A stretch of DNA of 64,000 bases from Chytridium lagenaria (GCA_025449115.1 JAHLKC010000097.1:1-64000), one strand, 5' to 3'. Counted from the stretch's first letter, positions 10,344-20,916 are shown. Numbers and translations: made by a program. The notes: a model not told the origin generated them from the sequence alone.

Positions 10344-11921
10344 CTACTTCTTCTCCTGACCAAGCTCAACACTAGAGGATGAAGGAGCAGGGGAGGAGCC
10401 GAAAAGCTCATCCATCTCCTCAAGAGTCTTTCCACGAGTTTCAGGGACACCGACAAAGGCCCAGAAACCCATAGCGAAGCCCATGGACGCAAAGATCCAG
10501 TAGACAGTGGGCTGCCTGTTGAGCGCCTTGAAGACAATGGGGAAAGCGTAGGCGATGATGGCGTTCCAGGTCCAGTTGGTCATGGTGGCAACACCAGTTC
10601 CCTTGGCACGGATACGGAGGGGGAAGATCTCAGCCTGGTAAGACCAGACAACGGGACCCCAGGTGGAGGCGAAGGCGAAAAGGAAGAGGTAGACGGCAAA
10701 GATGGCACCCCACGAGAGACCAGAGTTTCCGTTGTTGGATCCAGTAATGAAGGCGAACACGAGGGCGTGGGCGAGACCCATGACGAAACCACCGTAGACG
10801 AGGAGAGGCTTGCGACCATACCTTTCCACCGCGTACATACCAGGGAAGGTGGCGACAAAGTTGATGAAGGCGTTGGCGATGGGGAAGGTGACGACAGAGT
10901 TGAACTCGTTGGAGGCATCTTTGAAACCCATGTTGGTGAAGATGGAGGCAGAGTAGTAGAGAATGACGTTGATACCAGTCAATTGCTGGAAGGTCTGGTT
11001 GATCACACCGATGACGACACGACGGGCAATTCCGGGCTTAGCGAGCTCAGACCAGTTGGCGGTACCAATGCGACGCTCGAATTCAATACCTTGACGGATA
11101 CCGTCGTACTCGGTGATGACCTCAGAGTCGTTGACATCCCTCGTGCGGAGCTTGGCAATGACGGCTTGGCCTTCCTCGTGACGACCCTTCTCGGCCAACC
11201 AACGAGGGGAGAGGGGGATGAAGAAGACAGCAATGACAAGGAGACCGGCAGGGAGGACCTGCATACCGAGAGCAAGACGCCACATGATGGAGGCGTTCTT
11301 GTCTTGGGTGACGAAGATGGCGGCGTTGATGCAGTTGGCGACAAAGATACCGAAGGTGATCAAAAGCTGGTAGACAGTGGTAAGACGACCACGAATTTGG
11401 GGAGGAGCGGTTTCAGCGATGTAGAGGGGGACGACCATAGAGAGGACACCGATGGCAAGACCAGAGAGAACACGGCCGATGTAGAGGGGACCAAGGGTAG
11501 AGGCAATGCACTGAACAACACCACCAGCAGCGAAGAGAGCACCACCAGCAATGATGGAGTACTTGCGACCAATGATATCAGCCATGAAGGAGCAGACAAG
11601 GGCACCAGCAACACAACCGAAGAGGAAAGTGGAGGTGATGAGACCTTCACGGCCTTCCTTGTCGGGGTTTTCGACGAGCTCACCAGCGCTGTTGAGGATG
11701 TTTGCAGTGGTGCCAAAGTCGTTCTGGAAGTTCTTGAACCCAAGAACCTGACCGATGACACCTAGAGAATGATAAGAAGTACAGTTAGCATTGTCGGGAT
11801 GGTTGATGATTAAAAAAATGAATAATTCATGTTGATGCTTACCGATCTCGTAACCGAAGAGAAGACCACCCATGCCGGCGGCAAAGGCGACCACCCAAGT
11901 GTAGGTGTTGTTTGTAGTCAT
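10344..11921 (-). CDS. MFS sugar porter (hexose-transporter family)
   Basis: Two exons, 11921-11843 and 11761-10344, are split by an 81-nt in-phase intron (11762-11842), giving about 498 aa. The family landmarks are all present: 'GGLLFGYEIGVIG' in TM1, 'GRKYS' in loop 2-3, 'RGRLTTVYQL', 'PLSPRWL' after TM6, 'QQLTGINVILYYS' in TM7, 'RYGRKPLL' in loop 8-9 and 'PETRGKTLEEMDELF' after TM12. Together these indicate a 12-TM plasma-membrane monosaccharide transporter. Codon use is strongly biased to C and G at the third position, and the frame is intact, both consistent with high expression. An antisense open frame of about 330 codons is a by-product of this bias. A TATA-like element lies about 72 bp upstream of the start. 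The exact sugar cannot be told from sequence. Confidence 0.95.
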   Translation of the reverse strand: MTTNNTYTWVVAFAAGMGGLLFGYEIGKHQHELFIFLIINHPDNANCTSYHSLGVIGQVLGFKNFQNDFGTTANILNSAGELVENPDKEGREGLITSTFLFGCVAGALVCSFMADIIGRKYSIIAGGALFAAGGVVQCIASTLGPLYIGRVLSGLAIGVLSMVVPLYIAETAPPQIRGRLTTVYQLLITFGIFVANCINAAIFVTQDKNASIMWRLALGMQVLPAGLLVIAVFFIPLSPRWLAEKGRHEEGQAVIAKLRTRDVNDSEVITEYDGIRQGIEFERRIGTANWSELAKPGIARRVVIGVINQTFQQLTGINVILYYSASIFTNMGFKDASNEFNSVVTFPIANAFINFVATFPGMYAVERYGRKPLLVYGGFVMGLAHALVFAFITGSNNGNSGLSWGAIFAVYLFLFAFASTWGPVVWSYQAEIFPLRIRAKGTGVATMTNWTWNAIIAYAFPIVFKALNRQPTVYWIFASMGFAMGFWAFVGVPETRGKTLEEMDELFGSSPAPSSSSVELGQEKK

Positions 11922-13339
11922 TTGTTTGGAGTGGAGAAAGCTAGATGAGGAACAGTTGCTCTGAATGGGATATTGGGGAATGAGGATGCTCTACTTATAC
12001 CGCACTTCAAGACGAAGAGGGCTGCATCAAAGGAAGCCCATTTTTTTTTAATACCAAATACACTCACTTTGAGTGTTCAGACCACAAGATGACAGAAGGC
12101 GCCTTCTTGTGACTTGTCAGCCTGTCACGAGAGGCATCGGACTTGAGGGTTACCCATAAGGTGTGACGAGGGCTTTTTTTTTCTAGTTCGTCTGCATCTC
12201 GTACTACTATTACGGTCATACGAAGTTTTGGTTCTCAATGTTCCAACTCCGAGTGCTTGGTACACGCCATTATTCTTCAAGTCAAAGGTGAATGAAAAAA
12301 AGCCCGTTCGTTTTGTTGCCTCGCCACCGTTCAACCTGTCAGGCTTCAAAAAAGAAATCATGCAGAAGACACATCGGAATTCATAAAAGACTATTAGTTA
12401 CAAAGATCCGATGCTAATAACTGCATGAAAGTAAGCCCCTACTTTGGCTATTAGGAGGATGGACAGTGACACAGAGTCTGACTGGATCAAATTATTTTAA
12501 TATTATGATTATGTACCGAAAGATGCATAATTGGTTGTTTTCTTTTTAATCAGGAATGATCAGACTGACCATTTAACAAGGGTCTAAAGAAATCTTCGAA
12601 TCGACGACGTATCTTTTTGGCAGCGCCAGGACATGGAGTATAGCTTGCATCGCTTGACTCTTTCGCAACCTCCAGTGTATGGCTGTGCTGCAGCCGATAT
12701 CATTCTCAAAAATGTTTCCAGAGAATAGAGTTTCCTCACGACCATCGACTTGGTCATGAGCTACAATAATAATACCTGAAATGTCTATGTTCTCGCTTTT
12801 GGATCTCCTGGTTTAATTGGATGTATCGAAGAGTTGTAATGTAACAACAAATGCGGTGACTGATTACCGCATTCCAGTATATCGATACGACGCCAGCTGT
12901 AACGTCTTTTGGACCATATATCATTTTTAAAGCTGATGACTTTATAAAGTCTTCGTGGCCCTGATTATTAACCTGTATCAAAGGAGGGCTGGAAAAGTAA
13001 TAAAAGGTATAGGCTTATAAATTAAATTAAATAAGTAATGCAACGTACATTCAGAAACGTATCCTTTCTTTAGAGTTGGCGTCACGAAATTTACTATAAC
13101 ACTTTTTAGTTGTTGGAGATAATGTAACTTATTGATAGAACCTCGTTTTACTTGGTTCTAGGTCTTCTGGTGTTATAATCATTTATCTCTGGCACGGATT
13201 TGTCTACCACTTCTGGAATTTTCGCAATTAGGACGTACCAATCAAATGGTGTTTGAGCATCATTTGTTTACAACCATAACTGAATGCTCTATTGTATTAT
13301 ATAGTCTGTACATATTAGAAATAAAGAAGGGAACACAAA
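11922..13339. other. Intergenic region
   Basis: No convincing gene is visible. Open frames under 80 codons here lack domains or splice support. It is AT-rich, with the transporter promoter at the left end. Confidence 0.5.
11993..11999 (-). promoter_or_regulatory. TATA-like element of sugar transporter
   Basis: TATAAGT on the minus strand lies 72 bp before the ATG and is followed by pyrimidine-rich sequence, as in strong fungal promoters. Confidence 0.45.
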
Positions 13340-14025
13340 TTAAACAAAAGTAAGATGACCATAACGCGCCAGAAGCTGACAAGAAACCCCACGTTGAATG
13401 GAAAAACAAAGACGGCGGAAAATAAAACGCTCGGCAACAGCAGCACGGAGAAGCTCATGCTGCTGATAAACACGCTGCAAGCGTTTTAACAAGGTAATGG
13501 CGGCCGAGCCCAAATGGCCAAATGAATCAAAAACAAACGGAATAAAAGCATAACCATGAGCAGAGCAAGCATCTAAGTACTTCTGACATTTTTGCGCCTC
13601 ACGCAGCACAACAGCAGAACCAGGACGAAAAACACCGAGGGATTGCGAGCTTGGAGAGGGGAAGTACCGGAAAGGTCAACCAAGGCATGACGCCCGGCCA
13701 ACCAAGAAGGGAAGAGAACATCAGCGGGCGGAGGGCAACACCAGAAGACGAGGGACGGAGAGGTAGGCCGGGTCAGGAGTGCATGCAACACCAGCCATAC
13801 GGGCAATAGAAACCAAGCAATCACGGACCAAGTTATGCCGCATAGCAAGACCAAAGCCGGCATGGCAATGGAGAGCATGGTCACCAAAAGCATCCAAGGG
13901 CATGCGACAAGCGGGGAGGGGGCAGAGGGCGGAGAGGAGGAAAGGGCGACCAGAGGGAGCAGAGGAATAAGGAGGCGATAACGAGCAATGGCACGGAACT
14001 CAGGTGGAGAGAGAGTTTGACACAG
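13340..14025 (-). mobile_element. Degenerate 3' fragment of a LINE-type (non-LTR) retrotransposon
   Basis: On the minus strand, translations in shifting frames give 'PEFRAIARYRLLIPL', then 'LDAFGDHALHC', 'RHNLVRDCL', 'PADVLFPSWLAGRHALVDL' and 'LREAQKCQKYLDACSAHGYAFIPFVFD'. This order (C-terminal reverse-transcriptase region, a CHC-like D-fGDHAl-C knuckle, then a KxxKY..C...G..F.P block) is familiar from eukaryotic LINE-like ORF2 C-termini. No reverse-transcriptase core is present, so the copy is 5'-truncated and dead. GC content is higher than in the flanks. It ends about 65 bp before the first lipase start codon. Confidence 0.7.
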
Positions 14026-14044
14026 GCCTATTATGTAGTGTACA

Positions 14045-14050
14045 TATAAA
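14045..14050 (+). promoter_or_regulatory. TATA box of lipase 1
   Basis: TATAAA lies 41 bp before the ATG of the first lipase, immediately beside the LINE remnant. Confidence 0.45.
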
Positions 14051-14090
14051 GACGTCTACAAAAGAGCAATGCCATAAATCCCAACATATA

Positions 14091-15108
14091 ATGAAAAACG
14101 CCATTGCTTTGGGCCTTTCAGTACTTACACTAGTGCTGCCCGCACTCTACGCGAATCCCATCGGAGTAACGACAGTGTCAAACACTGAGGTCCAAGAGCT
14201 TCGTGATCTTGCTCAACTCTCCCAACTTTCATACTGCGGTGAGTTATCGTCACAATAATACCAACTAATACACCGCCCCAGGTACCGAAATCCTAGACGC
14301 TGGTTCGTTTACTTGCAACATTTGTTCCGGTCCCGCTGCCGTCCTCACAAAATACCGGCCCATCATCTCAACCAACAATGCAACACAAGGTTTTGTTGCT
14401 GTCGACGTTTCCAAACGGACCATTTTTCTTTCATTCCAAGGTGCCACTTTCACCGAGAACTGGATATCTGCCATCAACTTCCCGCGCACGAAACTTAACA
14501 TTGCTGGATCCCCCTCAAATGCATGGGTTCATCAAGGTTTTCAAGACGCTTACGAAAAGAATAACGTCAAACCTCAGATCATTGCCCGCGTGACGGAGCT
14601 TATCAACCAACACCCCACATTCAACCTTCACGCCATTGGTCACTCATACGGCTGCGCTATCTCAAGTCTCGCCGTCACTGAGCTCGTGCTATCCCGCCGC
14701 ATCCCCGGTTCCCGCATCCTTCTTACAACGTTCGGTTGTCCCCGTATCGGAAATTTTGAATTTGCGCGTCTCATCGATAGAGACCTCCGACTGTCCAACG
14801 TCCGTAGAGTAACGCATTCATCAGATCGTATCTCGCGACTCCCACCAACGCCTTTTGGCTACCGTCATGCTGGGAAGGAGATGTTTATTGATGTGGAAGG
14901 AAAAAGGATGTTGATGTGTGGAGATGTGAGACAAGGGTTGGATGAGAGTCCGAGTTGTAACAACAAGTATGCAGTGACGGCGTTGGGGATCAATCCGCAT
15001 AATTCGTTTTTCGATCATACGCAGGATACGGCTTGTGCTGTGAGGAATCCGTTGAGGCCTGTTAATGTAAGGTACTTGAGGTTTGAGGTGTTGACGTCTA
15101 GGCCTTGA
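14091..15108 (+). CDS. Secreted class-3 lipase 1
   Basis: Exons are 14091-14238 and 14282-15108, with an intact frame of 324 aa. A signal peptide ('MKNAIALGLSVLTLVLPALY') leads into the filamentous-fungal (Rhizomucor-type) lipase fold. 'LSFQGA' is the oxyanion strand and 'NWISAINF' the lid region. 'AIGHSYGCA' holds the nucleophilic Ser in GxSxG, 'THSSDRISRLPP' the catalytic Asp and 'NPHNSFF' the catalytic His. The enzyme should hydrolyse triacylglycerols outside the cell. The phase-1 intron falls directly after the SQLSYC motif, as in the next three genes, showing common descent by tandem duplication. After the Asp it has RI, not the usual VP. Confidence 0.92.
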
Positions 15109-15625
15109 AAAGAAATTTCTCAAGTGTGGAAGAATGAATACTTTAGAATATATTATCCGATGGTTAAAATTATTTAAAGCACCATTTTTTTAAGTTTTAG
15201 ATACGAAACAATTTCCAAATTGACATAGACGAGTGTTTGGAATGGTATTAACAACAAGGAAAGATTAGATACGGACTTGCCTTGGGAATTGACTCTTTGG
15301 ATTTTCAAACATGTGGGGCTTAAAGCAACAGAACACGTACACTCTTTTCTATGTAAACCTTGTCAGTTTCATTTCGGCTTTAAAGTTTCCGATCGTACTA
15401 CTCTGGACTCTGATTTGTATGACTTTGGACAAAATCTTATGGCCGGAATTCCCAATTCAGCGAATCTTTAATAAAAGAATAATGAAGAGGCAAGGCACTT
15501 GCCCCCAAAAACTGTTTAATATACTGCGCCCATGCTACAGAAAAAAGAAAAAGGAGCCCACACCCCATATCATTCCGCGCCTTCTTGAAAACCTTTTTGA
15601 CTTTTCGCCGTCAACATCTCGAACC
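15109..15625. other. Intergenic region between lipases 1 and 2
   Basis: No gene here. An open frame runs into lipase 2 from 15311, but the signal peptide at 15626 marks the real start. Confidence 0.6.
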
Positions 15626-16690
15626 ATGCTCTCACTCGCAAAGATCACTGCGTTGCTGTTGGCAGTATGCAGTGTTAATGCTGTTGCCCTTCCTGGCGGC
15701 GCTGCCCCGACACTCCGCATCACTCCTGTCTCCGCAACAGAGTACCAAGAGCTCAAAGATCTGACCCATCTCGCTTTACTCTCTTACTGTGGTAAGTCTC
15801 CAAACATACTGTATCTCCCTTCAATCCTTTCATTAAAGCGATCACTAACAACTCCACAAGTGAACGAGATCAAAGACATGGGATCCCTCAACTGCAACGT
15901 CTGCAAAGATGGCCCAGCCTCAACTCTTTCCAAATACACCTCGATTATCGGCTCAAACAACTCCACCCAGGGTTTCCTCGCCGTCGACGTCTCCAAAAAA
16001 ACCATCTTCCTCTCCTTCCAAGGCGCAGTCCTCAACACCAACTGGATATCCTCCATAAACTTCCCCCGTGCCCAATTCAAATATGGCACTCCCGATCCCA
16101 ACGCATGGGTTCACTCAGGCTTCCAAAACGCCTATGACTCCTTCACCATCCGAACGCAAGTTAACGACAAAATCACCACCCTTCTCCGTCAACATCCCGA
16201 TTTTACGCTGCACGGTCTCGGCCACTCCTATGGTGCCCCCATCGCAACGATTGCCATAGCAGATCTTGTTTTAAACAACCGTATCCAAAGCTCCAAAGTC
16301 TCCTTAACAACTTTTGGTTTGCCCCGTATCGGCAACTATGAATTTGCCCGTCTGATCGACACACGACTCAATCTGGCCGCCGTCCGACGGGTCACCCATT
16401 CCTATGATCCTGTCTCTAGAGTACCACCCACGAACCTTGGATACAGACATGCTGGAAGAGAGGTGTGGGTGGATGTGGAGACGAAGCAGATGTATGGATG
16501 CGCGGATGTGGATGAAGGATTTGATGAGAGTCCGAGCTGCAATAATAAGTATGCAGTGACCTCTTGGGTTATTGATTCGCATAACTCTTACTTTGATCAT
16601 AATGTGGATTCGTCGTGTAGAGCGATTAACCCTTTTAGCCCAGTTCGTTTTGGATACCTCCCGTTTGAGGTTCTTTACAACAAACCCTAA
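15626..16690 (+). CDS. Secreted class-3 lipase 2
   Basis: Exons are 15626-15791 and 15861-16690. The 69-nt intron is in phase and could be mistaken for coding. The start at 15626 is chosen because it opens a signal peptide ('MLSLAKITALLLAVCSVNAV'). The protein has 331 aa. Catalytic elements are 'LGHSYGAPI' (Ser), 'THSYDPVSRVPP' (Asp) and 'DSHNSYF' (His), with lid region 'NWISSINF'. It differs from its neighbours in having Ala after the GHSYG motif, where lipases 1, 3 and 4 have Cys. That Cys could affect a local disulfide or the acyl pocket. Product: extracellular triacylglycerol lipase. The frame is intact. Confidence 0.92.
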   Translation: MLSLAKITALLLAVCSVNAVALPGGAAPTLRITPVSATEYQELKDLTHLALLSYCGKSPNILYLPSILSLKRSLTTPQVNEIKDMGSLNCNVCKDGPASTLSKYTSIIGSNNSTQGFLAVDVSKKTIFLSFQGAVLNTNWISSINFPRAQFKYGTPDPNAWVHSGFQNAYDSFTIRTQVNDKITTLLRQHPDFTLHGLGHSYGAPIATIAIADLVLNNRIQSSKVSLTTFGLPRIGNYEFARLIDTRLNLAAVRRVTHSYDPVSRVPPTNLGYRHAGREVWVDVETKQMYGCADVDEGFDESPSCNNKYAVTSWVIDSHNSYFDHNVDSSCRAINPFSPVRFGYLPFEVLYNKP

Positions 16691-16899
16691 TCAATCCATT
16701 TTTGTGTAGCGTTCCCTTCATCTTTACCCTCTCCATACCTCATGTCCTTTCTCATCCCCTGGTTAATTTACCATTTCGCCTCTTTTTCGTCTAATTCCTA
16801 CCTCATAACGTTGCTGTCGTTAATAATTTGGACAGTACTTTTTACAACCCTTTTTTAAATCAATATTTAATAATGTATGAATTATTATAAAATAGTATC

Positions 16900-16931
<32 letters not shown>

Positions 16932-17175
16932 TCAACGAATAAGTCGTTTTGGCTGTCAAAACTTTCCTTTTACCTTTTATGGATTCGGCTAATTACAAAA
17001 TTTATACTTTACTAATGACAACACGATGTGATAAAGAATTGTCGTGGATTTCATTTCTGCCCACACAGCATCCCCTTGTGAGAGCATCTTTCCCTGATGA
17101 GAAACTCATATAACAGGTAGTTACGAAATAACATTAAGAAGAAAGAAAAAAGAGTGAAGACACAGCCTTGTTGAA
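16691..17175. other. Intergenic region between lipases 2 and 3
   Basis: No gene here. It contains the A28 run and AT-rich DNA. Confidence 0.6.
16900..16927 (+). repeat. A28 homopolymer
   Basis: An uninterrupted run of 28 A lies about 210 bp after the stop of lipase 2. The lipase keeps its intron, so this is not a processed copy. It may be the tail of a lost retroelement or a simple repeat. Confidence 0.8.
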
Positions 17176-18268
17176 ATGATTGTCTCGCTGTGGAGTCTCG
17201 CAAGGTTAATCGCTGCCGTCGCCGTCATCAGCCAGCTTGCAGACGCAGCTGCTCTTCCTGGCGGCAACAATCCCAGCGCTGTTGGATCATTTGGCCTCAG
17301 ACGTGTTTCTGATCAGGAGGTCCAAGATCTCAGGGAGCTCGCACAGCTCTCCCAGCTTTCATACTGTGGTTAGTAGTATTGTTTTATATAAAAAAAACAA
17401 CCAACCAATAGTAACTTATCATGCATAAATATGTACAGCCAACAGAGTGAACGTTCAAACCAACTTTGACTGCAACATCTGCAATGGACCCGCTACAAAC
17501 TTGACCAACTTTGAGCCCATCATTTCCACCAACAACGCAACGCAAGGCTACATCGCCATCGACATCCCCAAAAAGACCATTTACCTCTCCTTCCAAGGCG
17601 CCGTCAATCCCCTCAACTGGGTCGCCTCACTCAACTTCATCCATACCCAGCTCAAATACATTGCAAACCCGAACCCAGACATATACGTCCACCAAGGCTT
17701 CCAAAACGCCTACGAATCCAATCAAGTCCGTACCAAAATTCTCTCCAGTATTGAACGCATCCTTTCCATATATCCCGATTTTTCCTTGCACGCTATCGGT
17801 CATTCCTACGGTTGCTCCATCTCCTCCCTCGCCGTCATCGAACTTGTCTCCATGTTCCGTATCCCTGCTCAAAAAGTTTCTCTTACCACCTTTGGATGTC
17901 CCCGTATCGGTAACTACGAATTCGCCCGCCTCATCGACACAGACCTTGGTCTCGCCGCCGTCCGACGTGTCACGCATTCCTTTGATCGTCTCACCCGAAC
18001 ACCACCCACGACGTTTGGGTTCCGCCATTCCGGAAGAGAGTTTTTTGTGGACGTGGATGGGAAGCAAATGATTGAGTGCATGGATACGAGAAAGGGGTTA
18101 GATGAAAGTCCAAGTTGCAATAATAAGTACGAGGTGGATGAATTGGCGATCAATCCGCATAATTCGTACTTTGATCACACGCAGAATTCGGCGTGTCTTG
18201 CTGTGAATGCATTGTCGCCTGTCAAGGTTGGGTATCTTCCTTTTGAAGTTCTTACATCCAGGCCTTGA
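17176..18268 (+). CDS. Secreted class-3 lipase 3
   Basis: Exons are 17176-17368 and 17439-18268 with an intact frame of 340 aa. The signal peptide ('MIVSLWSLARLIAAVAVISQ') ends near 'LADAAALPGG'; the ALPGG stretch is shared with lipase 2. Catalytic elements are 'AIGHSYGCSI' (Ser), 'THSFDRLTRTPP' (Asp) and 'NPHNSYF' (His). The C-terminus 'LPFEVLTSRP' matches lipase 1 ('LRFEVLTSRP'), so 1 and 3 look like the closest pair. The intron sits at the shared phase-1 position after SQLSYC. It is an extracellular lipase of the same subfamily. Confidence 0.92.
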
Positions 18269-18966
18269 GGCATGGAGCTCCTATGTATATCTATAATAAT
18301 ATATAGAATTTCAGTAACCAACTCCTTTTTTGTTTTTTTTTCGCCGTAACTTAAAAATGTTTTCTCTGTTATTGGAGGCCTACTTCTTTGTGTCTCTCAG
18401 TTGCACATAGAAGAGCATTTGGCTCCAAATTAATGATTATACTTGGAGTTGATACACAATCAAACCATTAGTGCGCATCGACGTCGTGAAACGGCCAGAA
18501 GTGCCGTATGAAGGTTTTCTCTTTAAAGAGCTTTATCATCAATCTGTTGCATTCATGTCCTTTTCTTGCTTATGAAGCGGTTATAATCACATATCGCAAA
18601 ATATCGAATACTCTCATAACCGACAAGGGTTACTGTGCTTGATCTCCATGGACATGTCGTCTTTGAAATAATGTAAATACCTACATAGCTACTTTATTTT
18701 TATAAATATCAAAGTTGTTGACTTCTTCAATTTCACTGAATTTATCCTGCATTGAAGGTGGGTCTTGACTCTTGAGTGTCTCTATGGATCAAAATGTTTT
18801 GATTATTGAAGGAAGGTTATTATGAATTAGAATGCTCTGACGTATGTATACATATTAATAAGGTTTAATAATTAAGCCGATATGGTAATACAAAAGGCTT
18901 AGAACGCATCACCTGAGAGGAGAGTAGCACAAGTAAAATTTGATTTCTTTTTATATTTTCACCGCC

Positions 18967-19000
18967 ACTGGCTGTCTGGCTGGCCGCTGGCTGGCTGACT
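18967..19000. repeat. Imperfect CTGG repeat
   Basis: A run of CTGG units interrupted by GT and CC dinucleotides. It is low complexity and intergenic. Confidence 0.6.
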
Positions 19001-19087
19001 TGCTAATAACATTAACCAGTTTCCATGAGTGATAATGCCACGTGAAGGATGCAGCGTGATGCATGCAGCATGCTAATATTTATCTTG

Positions 19088-19107
19088 TTCTTCTTCTTCT
19101 TCTTCTT
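19088..19107. repeat. TTC microsatellite
   Basis: About six TTC units followed by a T run, in intergenic DNA upstream of lipase 4. Confidence 0.6.
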
Positions 19108-19626
19108 TTTTTCTCTGTATGATTCTTAAACGTCCATCCACTTTGTTGCGCAACCTCCACGCTCTAAGCAAGACACCTTATGTTTGCCAAGTACATCATG
19201 GGGTGAGCCCCTGGTGAGCCCACCCTTTTTATCTTACTAAAAAAAAAAAATTATAACAAGAGGAAGGAAAAGACCAGCGAGTCGGCGGTCAGGAAGAAGA
19301 CGGATTATAGCCGGATAATAGGAAAAAGGATAAAAAACGAAGTTTTTATATACCTAATCCCTTCGTTAAAAAAAGTAAGCAAACATCTGATAAGCGAATG
19401 GAAATGAAAGCAAAAAAAAAAAACTTTTATATAAGCGAAAAACAAGCCAACACATATGATCATGTTTGGCCCTTGTTCACCGCGTGAGCTTCATCCATGA
19501 TCGTCGAGCATCGGACCTTGAATGTATCAGGTGGGCTCAGTCAACCATATGAAAGACGGCTAGATCTTGCCCCAAAATATTTTTCTTGCTTACTTATTCA
19601 GTGTATCCATGGGAGCTTCCACAGTG

Positions 19627-19634
19627 TATAAAAA
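19627..19634 (+). promoter_or_regulatory. TATA box of lipase 4
   Basis: TATAAAAA lies 162 bp before the ATG, followed by a pyrimidine-rich leader. This is the clearest core promoter in the array. Confidence 0.6.
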
Positions 19635-19788
19635 GGGGTTAGCCCACCTTGACTTACTATCAGTCCCTTCACATCCAGTAAAGGCTCATATTACATTCCA
19701 TCCTTACAGCTTAGACGCCATCCACCTCATAAAACCAACATAATCGAGCTCATCACATCCCTCATATTAAACACACACCTAAACAACT

Positions 19789-20916
19789 ATGCAGATCCTC
19801 ACTATTATCACAAAGGTGCTCCTTATTGCTGGACTCGTTTCAGTCAATGGTGCCCCTGCCCCAAGACCTGGAGGCGGTGCCGAGCCAGCTTATAAACCCC
19901 CGACCGGCCCAAATATCAAGACCGTCCCTGACGCAAGAGTTGACCAGCTTCGATCCCTTGCTCAAATTTCGCAGCTCGCTTACTGCGGTGAGTCTTTATT
20001 CTCATTCACTTATTATACTTTCCGAAAAAAACACTGTTTAACACCAACCGTTTCTTTTATAGAAAACCCCGTCATCCAGGCCCGCACCTGCATCATCTGC
20101 AACGGCCCTGTCAAGGACTTCACTAACGTCCTCACCATCACCTCTTCGGACAACAACACCCGCGGCTACATGGCCCTCGACACCTCCCGTCGCACCATCT
20201 ATCTCTCCTTCCAAGGCTCCGCCAACGCCCAAAACTGGGTTACAAACCTTGACGCCGTCCGCACCTCCCTTGACATCTCCATGATGGACCCCAAATCCTC
20301 CTATGCTTCCCTCGCCTCCTCCGCCTCAGTTCACTCAGGTTTCCAAAAAGCCTACGCAAGAGTTCGCAGTCAAGTCCGATCGTCCCTCACCACCCTTCTC
20401 CGACAACAACCCGACGCATCTCTCCACGCCACAGGCCATTCCCTCGGCTGCTCCTTAACCCAACTCGCCGTCGTCGACCTCATCATGGCGAAACAACTCC
20501 CCCCCAACCGCATCACAATCACGGGGTTCGGATGTCCCCGTGTCGGAAACTATGAATTCGCCCGTCTCCTCGACACCCAACTTGGTGTTTCATCTGTCAC
20601 CCGTGTCGTTCACAGCGCCGACCTCGTCCCCCGTGTTCCCCCAACTCCTCTCGGATACCGTCACGCCGGTACAGAGAACTGGATCGACGTGACCGTCAAG
20701 AAGATGTTTGAGTGTGGTGATTCGAAGCAGGGGTTGGATGAATCTCCTAGCTGCGTCAACAATGTCAACGAGTTTGACCTTAACACGCGTTCGCACAGCT
20801 CGTACTGGATCAACACGGGATCAGAGAACGTTTGCAACACAGTGCCGCGAAACTCTGTCGCCGTGAACCCGTTCCCCGTCAAGTACCTTCCCTTTGAGGT
20901 CAATACCTCTGGTTAA
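19789..20916 (+). CDS. Secreted class-3 lipase 4 (most canonical)
   Basis: Exons are 19789-19987 and 20063-20916 with an intact frame of 350 aa; the 75-nt intron is in phase. The signal peptide is 'MQILTIITKVLLIAGLVSVN', followed by a Pro/Gly-rich propeptide of about 30 residues. Catalytic elements are 'TGHSLGCS' (Ser in the usual GHSLG), 'VHSADLVPRVPP' (Asp, with the canonical DxVP) and 'RSHSSYW' (His). It is more diverged from lipases 1-3 than they are from one another, with a longer lid-to-Ser segment ('SYASLASSASVHSGF'). Third-position C bias is stronger than in lipase 1. It is an extracellular triacylglycerol lipase. Confidence 0.93.
   Translation: MQILTIITKVLLIAGLVSVNGAPAPRPGGGAEPAYKPPTGPNIKTVPDARVDQLRSLAQISQLAYCGESLFSFTYYTFRKKHCLTPTVSFIENPVIQARTCIICNGPVKDFTNVLTITSSDNNTRGYMALDTSRRTIYLSFQGSANAQNWVTNLDAVRTSLDISMMDPKSSYASLASSASVHSGFQKAYARVRSQVRSSLTTLLRQQPDASLHATGHSLGCSLTQLAVVDLIMAKQLPPNRITITGFGCPRVGNYEFARLLDTQLGVSSVTRVVHSADLVPRVPPTPLGYRHAGTENWIDVTVKKMFECGDSKQGLDESPSCVNNVNEFDLNTRSHSSYWINTGSENVCNTVPRNSVAVNPFPVKYLPFEVNTSG

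Larger units (their letters stand above)
18269..19788. other. Long intergenic region upstream of lipase 4, with simple repeats
   Basis: No gene is visible in 1.5 kb. It holds a CTGG-rich stretch (about 18967-19000), a TTC run (19088-19107) and the TATA box of lipase 4. It is the longest spacer in the lipase array and fits lipase 4 being the oldest, most diverged member. Confidence 0.55.

Noticed and set aside
10767..11765. Plus-strand open frame of 332 codons
   Set aside because: It is antisense to the sugar transporter and arises from that gene's C/G-ending codon bias. Its Gly/Asp/Thr-rich translation has no domain.
12754..12981. Minus-strand 75-codon open frame
   Set aside because: No domain, no splice context and no coding bias in an AT-rich spacer.
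15311..15625. N-terminal extension of lipase 2
   Set aside because: The extra 105 residues precede a clear signal peptide and are not shared by the other lipases.
16691..17175. Processed retrocopy origin for lipase 2, suggested by the A28 run
   Set aside because: Lipase 2 keeps the same intron as its paralogues, so it was copied at the DNA level.
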